A stretch of 64,000 nt of DNA from Chlorobiota bacterium (GCA_016700335.1 CP065014.1:1835001-1899000); one strand, 5' to 3'; shown: positions 26,853 through 36,968, counted from the first letter of the stretch. Notes: a model not told the origin generated them from the sequence alone. Program-made: numbers and translations.

Positions 26853-27752
26853 CTAAAACTTTATTTTCAGCATCAAAGAAGTTAAAAATAGATTTTGATT
26901 ATTGATATTACTTTTAAAATAAGTTTGTGCATTAAAATTCACTTTGTTGTTTGTATTGCTTGAAATTACTGCATCAATTGCACTTGCAATGTGATTTAAT
27001 ATAATTGTAGCAATTACAACATTTGTATAACCCAATATCTTATTTGTATTAGCCCTTTGATAAGTGTAATCAGTATTATTTGTAGAAGTAAATGACGGAT
27101 CATATATTTTTATTGTATCACCATTGAAATTATGATCATCCCAACCTGATCTAAATTGAGAGTATTTGCCAATCATTTCATAATATTGTTGCTCTCCATG
27201 ATTATAAAGTGTATGTGAAAATGGAGTTATTGATCTTTCAATCTTATTTAATTTATCAAAATCAATTCTCTCCCAATTTTTTTTGTTTAGATCATCAGAT
27301 ATATAAATTGAATCTAAATTGTTTTTTATAATAGTTTTATCAATTAATGAATCATTCCAATTCTTATAGTTCTTCTGAATCCAATTAATATACCTTCCAA
27401 CATCCCAATGATCATCAGCAAAATTCTGAAATGATATAGTAAGGTCATTTCCTTTTTTATCAAAAAGGAAATAACAATACCAACTCGTAGCCTCAATAAT
27501 TAAATATAATGCAGTTCTCCAAAAACTACTTCTATTATATATTTGCCCTGAACCAGGTAAAATAACAGATAAAGTACCAGAAACAAAAGGAGATTTATAA
27601 GAATTTAGTTTTACGGAAGAATCTAAACTAAAATCTCTCATAAAATTCCTATTTAAACTATCTAATGAAGAATCAATTTTTTGATTGGTTTGTGCAGAAA
27701 GAAAAGGAGTTGTAATTCCAAAACAATATATCACAAATAGTATTTTTTTCAT
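26853..27752 (-). CDS. DUF5683-like membrane protein
   Basis: 299 residues from the ATG at 27752 (a GTG one codon earlier is also in frame). Signal peptide (ILFVIYCFGITTPFLSAQ), then the family hallmark SPFVSGTLSVILPGSGQIYN followed by a hydrophobic helix (FWRTALYLIIEATSWYCYF). A second hydrophobic stretch near residue 235 (ILGYTNVVIATIILNHIAS) precedes the C-terminal part. Function of DUF5683 proteins is unknown. A terminator lies between it and ftsH upstream, so it starts a new transcription unit and may lead into the oxidase subunit III and IV genes. Confidence 0.6.
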   Translation of the reverse strand: MKKILFVIYCFGITTPFLSAQTNQKIDSSLDSLNRNFMRDFSLDSSVKLNSYKSPFVSGTLSVILPGSGQIYNRSSFWRTALYLIIEATSWYCYFLFDKKGNDLTISFQNFADDHWDVGRYINWIQKNYKNWNDSLIDKTIIKNNLDSIYISDDLNKKNWERIDFDKLNKIERSITPFSHTLYNHGEQQYYEMIGKYSQFRSGWDDHNFNGDTIKIYDPSFTSTNNTDYTYQRANTNKILGYTNVVIATIILNHIASAIDAVISSNTNNKVNFNAQTYFKSNINNQNLFLTSLMLKIKF

Positions 27753-27805
27753 CACAACAAAACTAAGAAAAGATAATATTTTTTAATACATAGAATAGTT
27801 ACAAA

Positions 27806-27848
27806 ATAAAAAAAGACTAGAAATAAATTTACCTCTAGTCTAATTTTA
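27806..27848 (-). terminator. Rho-independent terminator of ftsH
   Basis: On the minus strand AGACTAGA / TCTAGTCT forms a perfect 8-bp stem with a 12-base loop, followed by T7. It lies about 25 bp after the ftsH stop codon. Confidence 0.85.
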
Positions 27849-27866
27849 TTTAATTAATAATGATAT

Positions 27867-29939
27867 CTATACACCAGCAGCAGGAGTTAAACCACTATCA
27901 GAATCAGGATTTGAAATTGTTTTTGTAGCTAATTTAATTTCTTGCTTAACAGAATCTACCATATTAGAAATTCTAGATTTCATCATTTTTTTTACTTCTA
28001 ATGGAGGAATTTCTTCTCCTTTAACAATCATATCAATTTCTTCAGCATCTAATGTCTCATGTTCAATTAAAAGTTTTGCCATGTTATGTAACAAGTTTTC
28101 ATTTTCTTTTAAAATTTTTGTGGCACGCTCCATTCCTTCATCAACTATCCTTCTAACTTCTTGATCTATAATTGTTGCAGTAGCTTCACTAATATCTTTA
28201 TGTGTACTGAAATCTCTGCCTAAAAACACTTCCCCATCTCCTGATGAATAATTGACAGGACCAAGTATATCACTCATACCTAAATCACAAACCATTTGTT
28301 TTGCCAATTGAGTAACTTGTTTTATATCACCTATTGCACCAGAAGTATAATTACCAAAAATTAATAATTCTGCAGCTCTTCCTCCCATTGCCATTGCAAT
28401 TCTAGATTCAAACCATTCCTTAGATCTTGAATGCTTGTCACCTTCAGGTAAGAATGAAGTAACACCTAAAGCCCTACCCCTCGGAATTATAGTAACTTTA
28501 TGAAGTGCATCTCCTTCTGGCATTAACTTACCAACTAATACGTGACCACACTCATGATAAGAGGTCATATTTTTTTCTTCATCACTCATTATCATTGACC
28601 TTCTTTCTAACCCCATGATGAGTTTATCTCTGGCTTGTTCAAAATCTTCCATAGTAACTGCCTTAGCACCCCTTCTAGCAGCATGAATAGCAGACTCATT
28701 ACACAAATTTGCTATATCAGCACCAGAAAAACCTGGAGTAGCTAAAGCTAACCTTTCCAAGTTCACATCACTACCTACTGGCATATTTCTAGTATGAACT
28801 TTTAAAATTCCTTCTCTTCCCTTTCTATCAGGTAAATCAACCATAACTTGTCTATCAAACCTTCCTGGTCTTAACAAAGCAGGATCCAAAACATCTGGTC
28901 TGTTTGTGGCAGCTATTACTATAATTCCTGTATTAGGTTGAAAACCATCCATTTCAACTAATAGTGCATTAAGAGTCTGCTCTCTTTCATCATGTCCTCC
29001 TCCAAAGCCAGCTCCACGTTGCCTTCCAACAGCATCTATTTCATCAATAAAAATAATGGCTGGGGAAACTTTTTTAGCCTGTTCAAACAAATCTCTTACT
29101 CTACTTGCACCTACACCTACAAACATTTCAACAAAATCAGCACCTGATAAAGATAGGAATTGAACTCCCGCTTCACCTGCCACTGCTTTAGCTAATAGAG
29201 TTTTACCTGTTCCTGGAGGTCCTAACAATAAAACCCCCCTTGGAATTTTACAACCTAATTTTTGAAATTTAATTGGTTCCTTTAAAAAATCTACAACTTC
29301 TGATAATTCAAGTTTAGCTTCATCAACACCCGCAACATCAGCAAATGTTATCTTTTCAGAATTTTCATTTTGTACTCTAGGTTGAGATTTTCCAAATGAG
29401 AATATATTCTTTCCACCCATTGAACCGCCTCCTTGTTGCATCCTTCTAAACATTGTAATCATTAAAATTACACCAAAAAGTAACAATGCAACATTTACTA
29501 TATTACCAAAATAATCACCAGATTCATTTTGAACATTAACATTAATATTTTTAGATAACCACTCTTTTTGTATTTCATTATCAACAACTAACAATTTGGT
29601 AGTAAAGTTTTTAGTAACTGCTTTCCTATTTCCATTTTCTGAAGATAAATTTTCGGCAACTTTCAATTCTCCAATTAACTCATAGTCATTTAATTGTGAT
29701 TTAATTACAGTTACCTTTTCAATAGATCCAGCTTCTAATAATTTTCTGTAATCATTAAATGTAATTGCTAAACTCCCAGAAGACCCACCTTTAACAAGCA
29801 TTACTATTACCATTACAGCAATAAACATTGCCATAATCATGAATACTGTTTTTAATATTTTACCAGGACCAGAATCGCTACCACCCAATTTTTGTTGTAA
29901 AGGTGATTTAGGTTGGTTGTTGTTTTTTAGTTCGCTCAT
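27867..29939 (-). CDS. ftsH: ATP-dependent zinc metalloprotease FtsH
   Basis: 690-residue membrane-bound AAA+ protease that degrades unfolded or regulated membrane proteins. Two membrane helices (about 31-50 and 146-164) frame a periplasmic domain. AAA module: Walker A GPPGTGKT (240-247), Walker B IIFIDEIDA (295-303), second region of homology NRPDVLDPALLRPGRFDR. The zinc motif is HECGH at 462-466, where most FtsH have HEAGH; the third ligand Asp is in the SGAIGDIKQVT segment. It is last in the run tilS-hpt-ftsH, an order conserved in many bacteria. Confidence 0.97.
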   Translation of the reverse strand: MSELKNNNQPKSPLQQKLGGSDSGPGKILKTVFMIMAMFIAVMVIVMLVKGGSSGSLAITFNDYRKLLEAGSIEKVTVIKSQLNDYELIGELKVAENLSSENGNRKAVTKNFTTKLLVVDNEIQKEWLSKNINVNVQNESGDYFGNIVNVALLLFGVILMITMFRRMQQGGGSMGGKNIFSFGKSQPRVQNENSEKITFADVAGVDEAKLELSEVVDFLKEPIKFQKLGCKIPRGVLLLGPPGTGKTLLAKAVAGEAGVQFLSLSGADFVEMFVGVGASRVRDLFEQAKKVSPAIIFIDEIDAVGRQRGAGFGGGHDEREQTLNALLVEMDGFQPNTGIIVIAATNRPDVLDPALLRPGRFDRQVMVDLPDRKGREGILKVHTRNMPVGSDVNLERLALATPGFSGADIANLCNESAIHAARRGAKAVTMEDFEQARDKLIMGLERRSMIMSDEEKNMTSYHECGHVLVGKLMPEGDALHKVTIIPRGRALGVTSFLPEGDKHSRSKEWFESRIAMAMGGRAAELLIFGNYTSGAIGDIKQVTQLAKQMVCDLGMSDILGPVNYSSGDGEVFLGRDFSTHKDISEATATIIDQEVRRIVDEGMERATKILKENENLLHNMAKLLIEHETLDAEEIDMIVKGEEIPPLEVKKMMKSRISNMVDSVKQEIKLATKTISNPDSDSGLTPAAGV

Positions 29940-29981
29940 ATCTTAATTTCTACTTTATAAAATTCTTTTAAACAAAATTAT

Positions 29982-30545
29982 TTAACTCTTTAACTTATAT
30001 ATTTCTTTCAAACTTCTGCCTTCTTCTAAATAATCCATTCCAAAACCAATTATAAATTCATTCTCAATTTCAAAACCAATAAAATCTGGTTTAACAATAT
30101 TTAAATTGTATTTAGGCTTAAAAATAAGGGTAGCAATTTTCAAAGAGTTTATTTTTTTTGAGGTATAATAGTTTTTTAAAAAATTGATAGTGTTACCAGT
30201 ATCGATAATATCTTCAATAATTATTACATTCTTTTTTTCATAATCCAATGTACTTAAATCAATTGATTTAATAACATTTGTTCCATTTTCTAATTTACCG
30301 TTATAACTTGAAACCGAAACAAAATCAAATTTTAAATCAATAATATTTAACTGATTGATCAAATTATAAAAAAAAGTGAATCCACCTTTTAAAACACAAA
30401 CAAAAATTGTATCTTTACATACTTCTAACTTAATTATATCAGATAATTCTTTTATTCTTTTTAGAATTGTATTCTCTAATATAAATAACTCAAATTGTTT
30501 ATCATTTATTTTTATAATATCCTTAAAGTTAACTGACGATAACAT
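29982..30545 (-). CDS. hpt: Hypoxanthine phosphoribosyltransferase
   Basis: 187 residues. Purine salvage enzyme making IMP or GMP from free base and PRPP. The PRPP-binding motif VIIIEDIIDTGNT is intact, with the early loop VCVLKGGFTF, the flexible-loop region VSVSSYNG, and the C-terminal DFIGFEIENEFIIGFGMDYLE. Between tilS (47 bp upstream) and ftsH (42 bp downstream) on the same strand. This tilS-hpt-ftsH order is seen widely, which supports all three calls. Confidence 0.93.
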   Translation of the reverse strand: MLSSVNFKDIIKINDKQFELFILENTILKRIKELSDIIKLEVCKDTIFVCVLKGGFTFFYNLINQLNIIDLKFDFVSVSSYNGKLENGTNVIKSIDLSTLDYEKKNVIIIEDIIDTGNTINFLKNYYTSKKINSLKIATLIFKPKYNLNIVKPDFIGFEIENEFIIGFGMDYLEEGRSLKEIYKLKS

Positions 30546-30592
30546 ATTTAGCTTATTGCTTTGGTATTAAAATCAATGGTATAAATTAATAC

Positions 30593-32773
30593 TTACTTTT
30601 TTAGTATTTCATCATCTTTTTCTGTCTTATTTAACAAATTTTTTGGTTGTACATTTCCTTTAATAGTTCTCTCCATTTCTAACTTCAGAGCATGTTTAGT
30701 ATCTCTTGTTATTCTAAATTTATTTGCAATTCTAAATCCACAAATCCAAATAATTTCTTCTCTATCATTACCTTTATTTACTAAAACCATTATTTGTCCT
30801 TTTTTATCTAATGGTATTTTTATATCAACAAAAAAATCACTCAATTTTTTTTCGCCAGACATTCCTAATGGAATAAACTTATCACCTTTTTGCCATTTTC
30901 TAAGTATTAAATCACCCATAATATTTTTTGCATCAACGAACTCAATATTTTTATTATCTTCAAATTTCACATTCTTTTTAGCTAATTTATTAATGTGAAT
31001 ATTTATATTTTCAAATTGAATTAATTTAGGATAACTTTTTAGAATATCTACTTTTAATTCTAAATTTGCATCCTTTTTTTCTGAAATTATTTTTTCATTG
31101 ACAATTGATTTTTTTGAATTAAAAATGTTAGTCTTCTCATTAACTGGTTTTGAATTATTTATTTTAACTAGATTTTTTAAATCTGCATTAGTTTTTAAGA
31201 TTGGTTTGGAATTAATTTGATTTTTAGTTTTATTATCAATATTATTTTCAACCTTATTTTGAACAATAGGAATCTTATTTTTCTGATTTATCTTTTTCCC
31301 CAAATTTTCTAATTCGATTTTTCTTTTTGAACTATTATCTATTTTTTGTTTGACAATAATCTGATTTTTTAAATTCTTATCAATTTTATTAACATTTGAA
31401 TTATTATCAGGTTCAGAAGTAACTAATAAAACAGATTTTTGTAGTTGTTTACCTTTTAGCTTATTACTTTTAGTATCAGAAATAGGTGTTATAATTTTAA
31501 TATCTGATTTTATTATCTGAGGTTTTTCATTTAAAATTACATTAGATTTATCTATTTTATTGCTATTATTATTTAATAGATTAGATTCAATTTTAACTTG
31601 CTGAGTAACTTTATTATTTATATTATTTTTATGATTATTTTTTCCTTTAAAAGGTTCATTTATAGTATTTATTTCTACAATATTTTTATTTGTAATTTCA
31701 GTTTTAGTTCCAATATTTTTTTCTAATTTTATACCATTTTGTTTGTCAGAAACCCTAACAATTGCTTTTCCTAAAAAAACTAAATTATCTCTATCCCTTA
31801 ATCCGCTTATTCCAGAAACTATATCAACTTGACATCCAGTTTCTTTGGACAATAATAACAATATCCTTTCAGTTGTTGCATAATCAATTGGTTGTACATT
31901 AAATTCTTCGCAAATAACCTTCTGAATTATTTCTGATTGAATTGTTTTAGGAAAATATTTAAGATGGGATATTTTTAAAGATATTCTTCCAGGCTCTTTT
32001 TCTTGAAGTAAATTTTTTATTGCAGAATCTACAGACCTTCCTAAAAAATCATCTACACCTCTCATAATCTCAGTTGTAGAGTTAAGAGTTTTTACAATTG
32101 ACGAATTATATTTTTGCAATTCAGGTAATAACTCGTGCCTAATTTTATTTCTAGTAGCATTTAAGAGTTCATTTGTTTCATCTTCTCGCCACTTAATCTC
32201 AAAGTCTTTTGCAAAAGATTCAATTTCCTCTCGAGGGACAGAAAGAAATGGTCTAATAATCCTTTTGTTTTCATTGAAAATTCTAATAGGAGGAATACCT
32301 GCTAATCCTGTTACTCCACTTCCCCTTAATAAATTAAAAATTAGTGTTTCAGCATTATCATTTGAATTGTGTGCTACTGCCAATGTTGAAATATCATGAT
32401 CATTCATCACTTTAGTAAGAAAATTATATCTTGCTGTTCTTGCAGCTTCTTCAATAGTCATTTTCCATTCTTTTGATAACTTGTTTATATCACCTTTCCC
32501 TATATAGTATTTCAAACCTAGTTTTCTAGATACTTCAGCTACAAACTGTGCGTCTTTATCAGATTCTAAGCCTCTTAATAAATGGTTAAAATGAGCAACA
32601 ACTAATTCTAAATTTAGAGTATTTGATAAGTATTTTAGTATAACTAGCATAGTCATAGAATCTATTCCACCACTAACAGCTACAAGCAATTTATCATTTG
32701 ACCAGATTAAATCATTTCTAGCAATATATTTTTTAACATTCTGATAAAGCAATGATTTGTTTATATCTATCAT
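30593..32773 (-). CDS. tilS: tRNA(Ile)-lysidine synthase with a long Asn/Lys-rich insertion
   Basis: 726 residues; typical TilS is about 430-460. It adds lysine to C34 of tRNA-Ile(CAU). Residues 1-340 hold the N-type ATP-PPase (P-loop AVSGGIDSMT, residues 32-41; HFNHLLRG; RNKIRHELLPEL). The usual HHxDDxAET segment reads HNSNDNAET here. Residues about 345-575 are low-complexity, dominated by Asn, Lys, Ile and Ser, with no fold I recognise. Residues about 618-700 resume the TilS C-terminal domain (RKWQKGDKFIPLGM, KKLSDFFVD). The frame is continuous, so the insertion is real and not a frameshift. Confidence 0.92.
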   Translation of the reverse strand: MIDINKSLLYQNVKKYIARNDLIWSNDKLLVAVSGGIDSMTMLVILKYLSNTLNLELVVAHFNHLLRGLESDKDAQFVAEVSRKLGLKYYIGKGDINKLSKEWKMTIEEAARTARYNFLTKVMNDHDISTLAVAHNSNDNAETLIFNLLRGSGVTGLAGIPPIRIFNENKRIIRPFLSVPREEIESFAKDFEIKWREDETNELLNATRNKIRHELLPELQKYNSSIVKTLNSTTEIMRGVDDFLGRSVDSAIKNLLQEKEPGRISLKISHLKYFPKTIQSEIIQKVICEEFNVQPIDYATTERILLLLSKETGCQVDIVSGISGLRDRDNLVFLGKAIVRVSDKQNGIKLEKNIGTKTEITNKNIVEINTINEPFKGKNNHKNNINNKVTQQVKIESNLLNNNSNKIDKSNVILNEKPQIIKSDIKIITPISDTKSNKLKGKQLQKSVLLVTSEPDNNSNVNKIDKNLKNQIIVKQKIDNSSKRKIELENLGKKINQKNKIPIVQNKVENNIDNKTKNQINSKPILKTNADLKNLVKINNSKPVNEKTNIFNSKKSIVNEKIISEKKDANLELKVDILKSYPKLIQFENINIHINKLAKKNVKFEDNKNIEFVDAKNIMGDLILRKWQKGDKFIPLGMSGEKKLSDFFVDIKIPLDKKGQIMVLVNKGNDREEIIWICGFRIANKFRITRDTKHALKLEMERTIKGNVQPKNLLNKTEKDDEILKK

Positions 32774-32897
32774 AATTCTAAGATTTAATAAAATAAAGTT
32801 TACAAATTTAAGGTGATAGTATCTTTTAGAACAATGTTTTATAATTCTTACTTATAAAGAAATATTTTAAGTTTGTAGAAATTAATATTGAATAATT

Positions 32898-34247
32898 ATG
32901 TCAAAAAGAATTACGATTCTTGGTTCTGGGTTATCAGGTCCTTTATTAGCAACATTTTTAGCTAGAAGAGGTTACCAAATAGATTTATATGAAAAACGTG
33001 ATGATATGAGAAAAACATCTGTTGAAAGAGGTAGATCGATCAATCTTGCGTTATCAACTAGAGGTATTGCAGCTCTTAAAGCTATAGGTATTGATAAAGA
33101 AATACTTGGCTCAGCTATTCCCATGTATTCAAGAATGATCCATACTTTAGATGGGGATTTGGAATCTCAACCTTATGGAAAAGATGGGCAAGCAATTAAT
33201 TCTGTTTCAAGATCTGGTTTGAATATTGAATTAATGAATATTGCAGAACGCGAACCTAATTTAAAAATTCATTTCGATTTTACTTGTAAGGAAGTTCATT
33301 TAAATGATAAAGTTGTAATTTTAGAAAACAATAAAACTGATGAAATAGTTAAAAAAAATGTTGATATTTTAATTGGTACAGATGGATCAAATTCTTCTTT
33401 AAGACATTCAATAGAGTCAACTGGAGTTAATACAAAAGTTGTATGGTTAGAGCATGGTTACAAAGAATTAACTATACCTGCTGGCATAAATGGTGAATTT
33501 TTATTAGAAAAAAATTCATTACACATTTGGCCCAGACACGAGTTTATGATGATAGCTTTACCAAACCCAGATGCCACATTTACACTAACCCTTTTTGCTC
33601 CTTGGGAAGGTGAGAATGGACTTAATTCAATAAAAACAGATGATGATGTATTAAGGTATTTTAATATTTTTTTTAAAGATGCTGTTCCACTTATGCCAAC
33701 TTTATTAGAAGATTGGAACCGAAACCCTCCTTCAACTTTAGCTACTGTAAGATGTGATAAATGGTATTATGAAGACTGGGCTTTTTTGCTTGGAGATGCC
33801 GCTCATGCTGTTGTCCCTTTTTATGGACAAGGTATGAATTGTTGTTTTGAGGATTGTCTTGAGTTAGATAATATAATCTCTAAAATTCTACCTGAAAGTG
33901 TTGACGAATGGTGTACTGTGATTGAGAAATATTTTGAGAACAGAAAACCTAATGCTGATGCTATAGCTGATTTAGCACTTCAAAATTTTGTTGAAATGAG
34001 AAGTAAAGTTATAAATCCAAAATTTATCAAGAAAAAAGAGATTGATAACATACTTTTTGATTTCTTTCCAGAATTTTGGGTACCTTTATATACCATGGTA
34101 ACTTTTAGCACTATTCCTTATAGTGATGCTCTAAATAGATCTATTAAACAGGATAATTTTTTGGAAAAAATTGGATATGAGAATATTTTAAATGAAATTA
34201 ATAAAGGAAAAGATTCATTAGAGAAATTTTTAAAATTAAATTTCTAA
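32898..34247 (+). CDS. kmo: Kynurenine 3-monooxygenase
   Basis: 449-residue FAD monooxygenase of the PHBH fold that makes 3-hydroxykynurenine from kynurenine. FAD dinucleotide motif GSGLSGPLLA at the N-terminus; GRSINLALSTRG, characteristic of KMO; the DG motif IGTDGSNSSLR; and the second FAD motif LLGDAAHAVVPFYGQGMNC. A hydrophobic, aromatic C-terminal region fits the family. The following gene on the same strand (47 bp) is a flavin reductase-like protein. Other kynurenine-pathway genes (tdo, kynU, haao) are not in the window. Confidence 0.93.
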   Translation: MSKRITILGSGLSGPLLATFLARRGYQIDLYEKRDDMRKTSVERGRSINLALSTRGIAALKAIGIDKEILGSAIPMYSRMIHTLDGDLESQPYGKDGQAINSVSRSGLNIELMNIAEREPNLKIHFDFTCKEVHLNDKVVILENNKTDEIVKKNVDILIGTDGSNSSLRHSIESTGVNTKVVWLEHGYKELTIPAGINGEFLLEKNSLHIWPRHEFMMIALPNPDATFTLTLFAPWEGENGLNSIKTDDDVLRYFNIFFKDAVPLMPTLLEDWNRNPPSTLATVRCDKWYYEDWAFLLGDAAHAVVPFYGQGMNCCFEDCLELDNIISKILPESVDEWCTVIEKYFENRKPNADAIADLALQNFVEMRSKVINPKFIKKKEIDNILFDFFPEFWVPLYTMVTFSTIPYSDALNRSIKQDNFLEKIGYENILNEINKGKDSLEKFLKLNF

Positions 34248-34294
34248 ATTTTATTTTAGATTTAATTTTGTTTAACAAATTTTAAATTAAAATT

Positions 34295-35221
34295 ATGAAA
34301 AATATTTATAGAGAAGTAAACCCAAAGGAAATTCATTTTACTGAATCTCATAAACTACTTCTTTCTGGCGTTTCACCCAGACCAATAGCATTTGTTGGAA
34401 CTCAAGATTCTTTTGGGAATGATAACTTAGCTCCATTTTCATTTTTTAATGCTTTTGGTGCTAATCCTCCTACAATAGCAATTTCACCTGCTTTAAGAGG
34501 TACTGATGGAAAGAAAAAAGATACATTATTAAACATTTTAGAATTAAAAGAATTTACTGTTTCTAATGTTTCTTTCAACATGGTAGAACAAATGTCATTA
34601 GCTTCAACAGATTATTCTAAAGGGACTGATGAATTTGTAAAATCTGGATTTTCAAAATTAGAATCAACTATAATAAAACCATTTGGAGTTCTTGAAGCCC
34701 CAATGGTGATGGAATGTATTTTGAAACAGCATTTAGAGTTAGGTGGATTGCCTGGTTCTGGTAATTTGTTAATTGGTGAAGTTGTTATGTTTCATGTTAA
34801 AGAAGATATGTTTACTGGAAAATATCTTGATTATTCTAAATTAGATTTAGTTGCTAGAATGGGTGGAGCAAATTATTCAAGAGCAAATTTTGATTCTGTA
34901 TTTACCTTGGAACAACCTAAAACTCAAGGAATTGGTTTTGACAATTTACCAGAATTTATTTCAAAAAGTAAAAACTTTTCCAAAAATGAATTAGCAAAAC
35001 TAGCTTCAGTAACTGCTCTTCCAAGTAATAATGAAGTAATGAATTTTTGGCAAGATGTTAGAAAATACAATAACATTGTAAGCAAAGAATTACTTATTGC
35101 ACTAAATGAAATTGATAACAAAAACATAGTTGATGTTGATAATTTAATTCAAATTTCTAAACATTTCATACATTCAGATGTAATTAAAGCATGGATGATT
35201 TTACTTTCTATTGATAATTAA
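34295..35221 (+). CDS. Flavin reductase-like FMN-binding protein
   Basis: 308 residues. The N-terminal 200 residues match the flavin-reductase-like split barrel (LLSGVSPRPIAFVGTQD, NLAPFSFFNAFGANPPTIAIS, FTVSNVSFNMVEQM, GEVVMFHVKED). A C-terminal extension of about 100 residues is helical and less conserved. Members either supply reduced FMN to partner monooxygenases or bind flavin for other roles. KMO uses NAD(P)H itself, so the adjacency to kmo need not mean electron supply; both may belong to tryptophan or aromatic breakdown. Probably co-transcribed with kmo. Confidence 0.85.
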   Translation: MKNIYREVNPKEIHFTESHKLLLSGVSPRPIAFVGTQDSFGNDNLAPFSFFNAFGANPPTIAISPALRGTDGKKKDTLLNILELKEFTVSNVSFNMVEQMSLASTDYSKGTDEFVKSGFSKLESTIIKPFGVLEAPMVMECILKQHLELGGLPGSGNLLIGEVVMFHVKEDMFTGKYLDYSKLDLVARMGGANYSRANFDSVFTLEQPKTQGIGFDNLPEFISKSKNFSKNELAKLASVTALPSNNEVMNFWQDVRKYNNIVSKELLIALNEIDNKNIVDVDNLIQISKHFIHSDVIKAWMILLSIDN

Positions 35222-35238
35222 CTTCACACTTTTATTAG

Positions 35239-36753
35239 TTAGAATGGTTGTTCATCTGGATCTAAACCAGATGGTAAATAATCTGAGGCATTATCATATT
35301 GATATGCTAAATTTTCAAATCTGGCAGATTCTTTTAGGAATGCTACTTTAGCAATTCCAGTTGGTCCATTTCTTTGTTTCCCAATTATCAGTTCAGCAAC
35401 ACCTTCTGTTGGATTCCCATCTTCATCAGTTGTAATTCCATAATATTCTGGTCGGTGAACAAAGGCTACAACGTCTGCGTCTTGCTCAATAGAACCAGAT
35501 TCTCTTAAGTCACTTAACATCGGTCTTTTATTAGTTCCTGTTCTCCCCTCAACGCTTCGATTAAGTTGTGATAAAGCAATTACAGGTATATTAAGTTCTT
35601 TAGCAAGCTGTTTTAAACCTCTAGATATAGTTGAAATTTCTCTTTCTCTGCTTTCTGCTTTTGGTGCATGCATAAGTTGCAAGTAATCTATCATAATACA
35701 TTCAATATTATGTTCACGTTTCATTTGCCTTGCTCTTGCTCTTAACTCTAAAATGCTTAGAGCAGGTGAATCATCAATATACAAAGGAGCATCAGCTAAA
35801 TTATGAATTGTTCTAACTATATTTTGCCAATCTTGTGGCTTTAAATCTCCAGTTCTTAACTTTTGCATATTAACTCCTGATTCAGCAGAAATCAACCTTA
35901 CAACTAACTGCTGAGCAGACATCTCTAAAGAAAAAAATGCAACTCCTCTTTTATAATCCACTGCCATATTACGAGCCATACTTAGGCTTGCGGCAGTTTT
36001 ACCCATTGATGGTCTTGCTGCAATAATAATCAAGTCAGACCTTTGAAAACCACCAGTCATTGCATCAAGTTTTGATAAACCAGTTGGAATTCCAACAACA
36101 CCACCACCATCTTGAAATCTACTACTCATAGCTTCAAGAAGCTCTATGGTTTCCATTGCTAAAGGTTTTAAAGCTCTGTAACTTCTGCTTCCAGTTCTAC
36201 TTTCAGCAATATCAAATATCTGTTGTTCAGCTCTATCTATTTCTTCAAAAGCATCAGTTGTTTCCGAAAAACAATTTCCCATAATTTCCATTGCAGTTTG
36301 AATCATCTGCCTTTTAAGATATTTTTCGAATATAATCTTAGCATGATATTCTGCATTTGCTGATGTTGGTGTCCTCATATTAAGTTCAGAAAGATAATAA
36401 GAACCTCCTACATCTTGGAGCTTATTCATTCTTTGAAGTTCATCCTTAAGAGTAATTATATCAACTGGTTGGTTCCTATCTGCTAAAGCAACCATTGCTT
36501 GATAAATGACTCTATGAGATTCTCTGTAAAATGAATCAGGGGAAAGTATTGGAATAACTTTTGTTGAAGCTTCTTTTCCAAGCATCATTGCACCTAACAC
36601 TGCAACTTCTGCATCGTTTGAATGAGGTGGAACTCTGTCTGAATTGGTTTCGAGTTTGACAACTTTGTTACCTCTAGAATTTGGTTGACCAATGAACCTA
36701 TCTAAAGGCATTGATGCGCCTCCTTCTTTATAATTATTATAATCTGTTGACAA
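35239..36753 (-). CDS. dnaB: Replicative DNA helicase DnaB
   Basis: 504 residues, hexameric 5'-3' helicase of the replication fork. The N-terminal domain has VPPHSNDAEVAVLGAMML and the RecA-like C-terminal domain has Walker A AARPSMGKTA, Walker B CIMIDYLQLM, LSQLNRSVEGR and the arginine-finger/sensor region SGSIEQDADVVAFVHRPEYY. The ORF opens with TTG at 36753 (MSTDYNNYKEGG); ATG at 36711 (MPLDRFIG) is an alternative start. No intein is present. Divergent from a DUF3078-like gene. Confidence 0.96.
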   Translation of the reverse strand: MSTDYNNYKEGGASMPLDRFIGQPNSRGNKVVKLETNSDRVPPHSNDAEVAVLGAMMLGKEASTKVIPILSPDSFYRESHRVIYQAMVALADRNQPVDIITLKDELQRMNKLQDVGGSYYLSELNMRTPTSANAEYHAKIIFEKYLKRQMIQTAMEIMGNCFSETTDAFEEIDRAEQQIFDIAESRTGSRSYRALKPLAMETIELLEAMSSRFQDGGGVVGIPTGLSKLDAMTGGFQRSDLIIIAARPSMGKTAASLSMARNMAVDYKRGVAFFSLEMSAQQLVVRLISAESGVNMQKLRTGDLKPQDWQNIVRTIHNLADAPLYIDDSPALSILELRARARQMKREHNIECIMIDYLQLMHAPKAESREREISTISRGLKQLAKELNIPVIALSQLNRSVEGRTGTNKRPMLSDLRESGSIEQDADVVAFVHRPEYYGITTDEDGNPTEGVAELIIGKQRNGPTGIAKVAFLKESARFENLAYQYDNASDYLPSGLDPDEQPF

Positions 36754-36960
36754 TACTTTTAAAAATTAAACTTTTCTAATTAGACTGAAATAACAATTAC
36801 AAATTACAACCTTTAAGTTAGCAATCAAAATAAATTTTACACATATTTTACACATTTTTCCCACAATTATTAGAACTTCCTTTAGAATAAGATTTATTTT
36901 AAATGAATTATAAATCTTTAATTAATCTTACTTTTTTATAAAAGATTATACAATGTTGTT

Positions 36961-36968
36961 TACTTTTG
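36961..36968 (+). promoter_or_regulatory. Candidate -7 box immediately before a start codon
   Basis: TACTTTTG matches TAnnTTTG and ends 4 bp before ATG 36973. If used, transcription would begin at or next to the start codon, giving a leaderless or near-leaderless mRNA. No good -33 element was seen. Confidence 0.35.
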
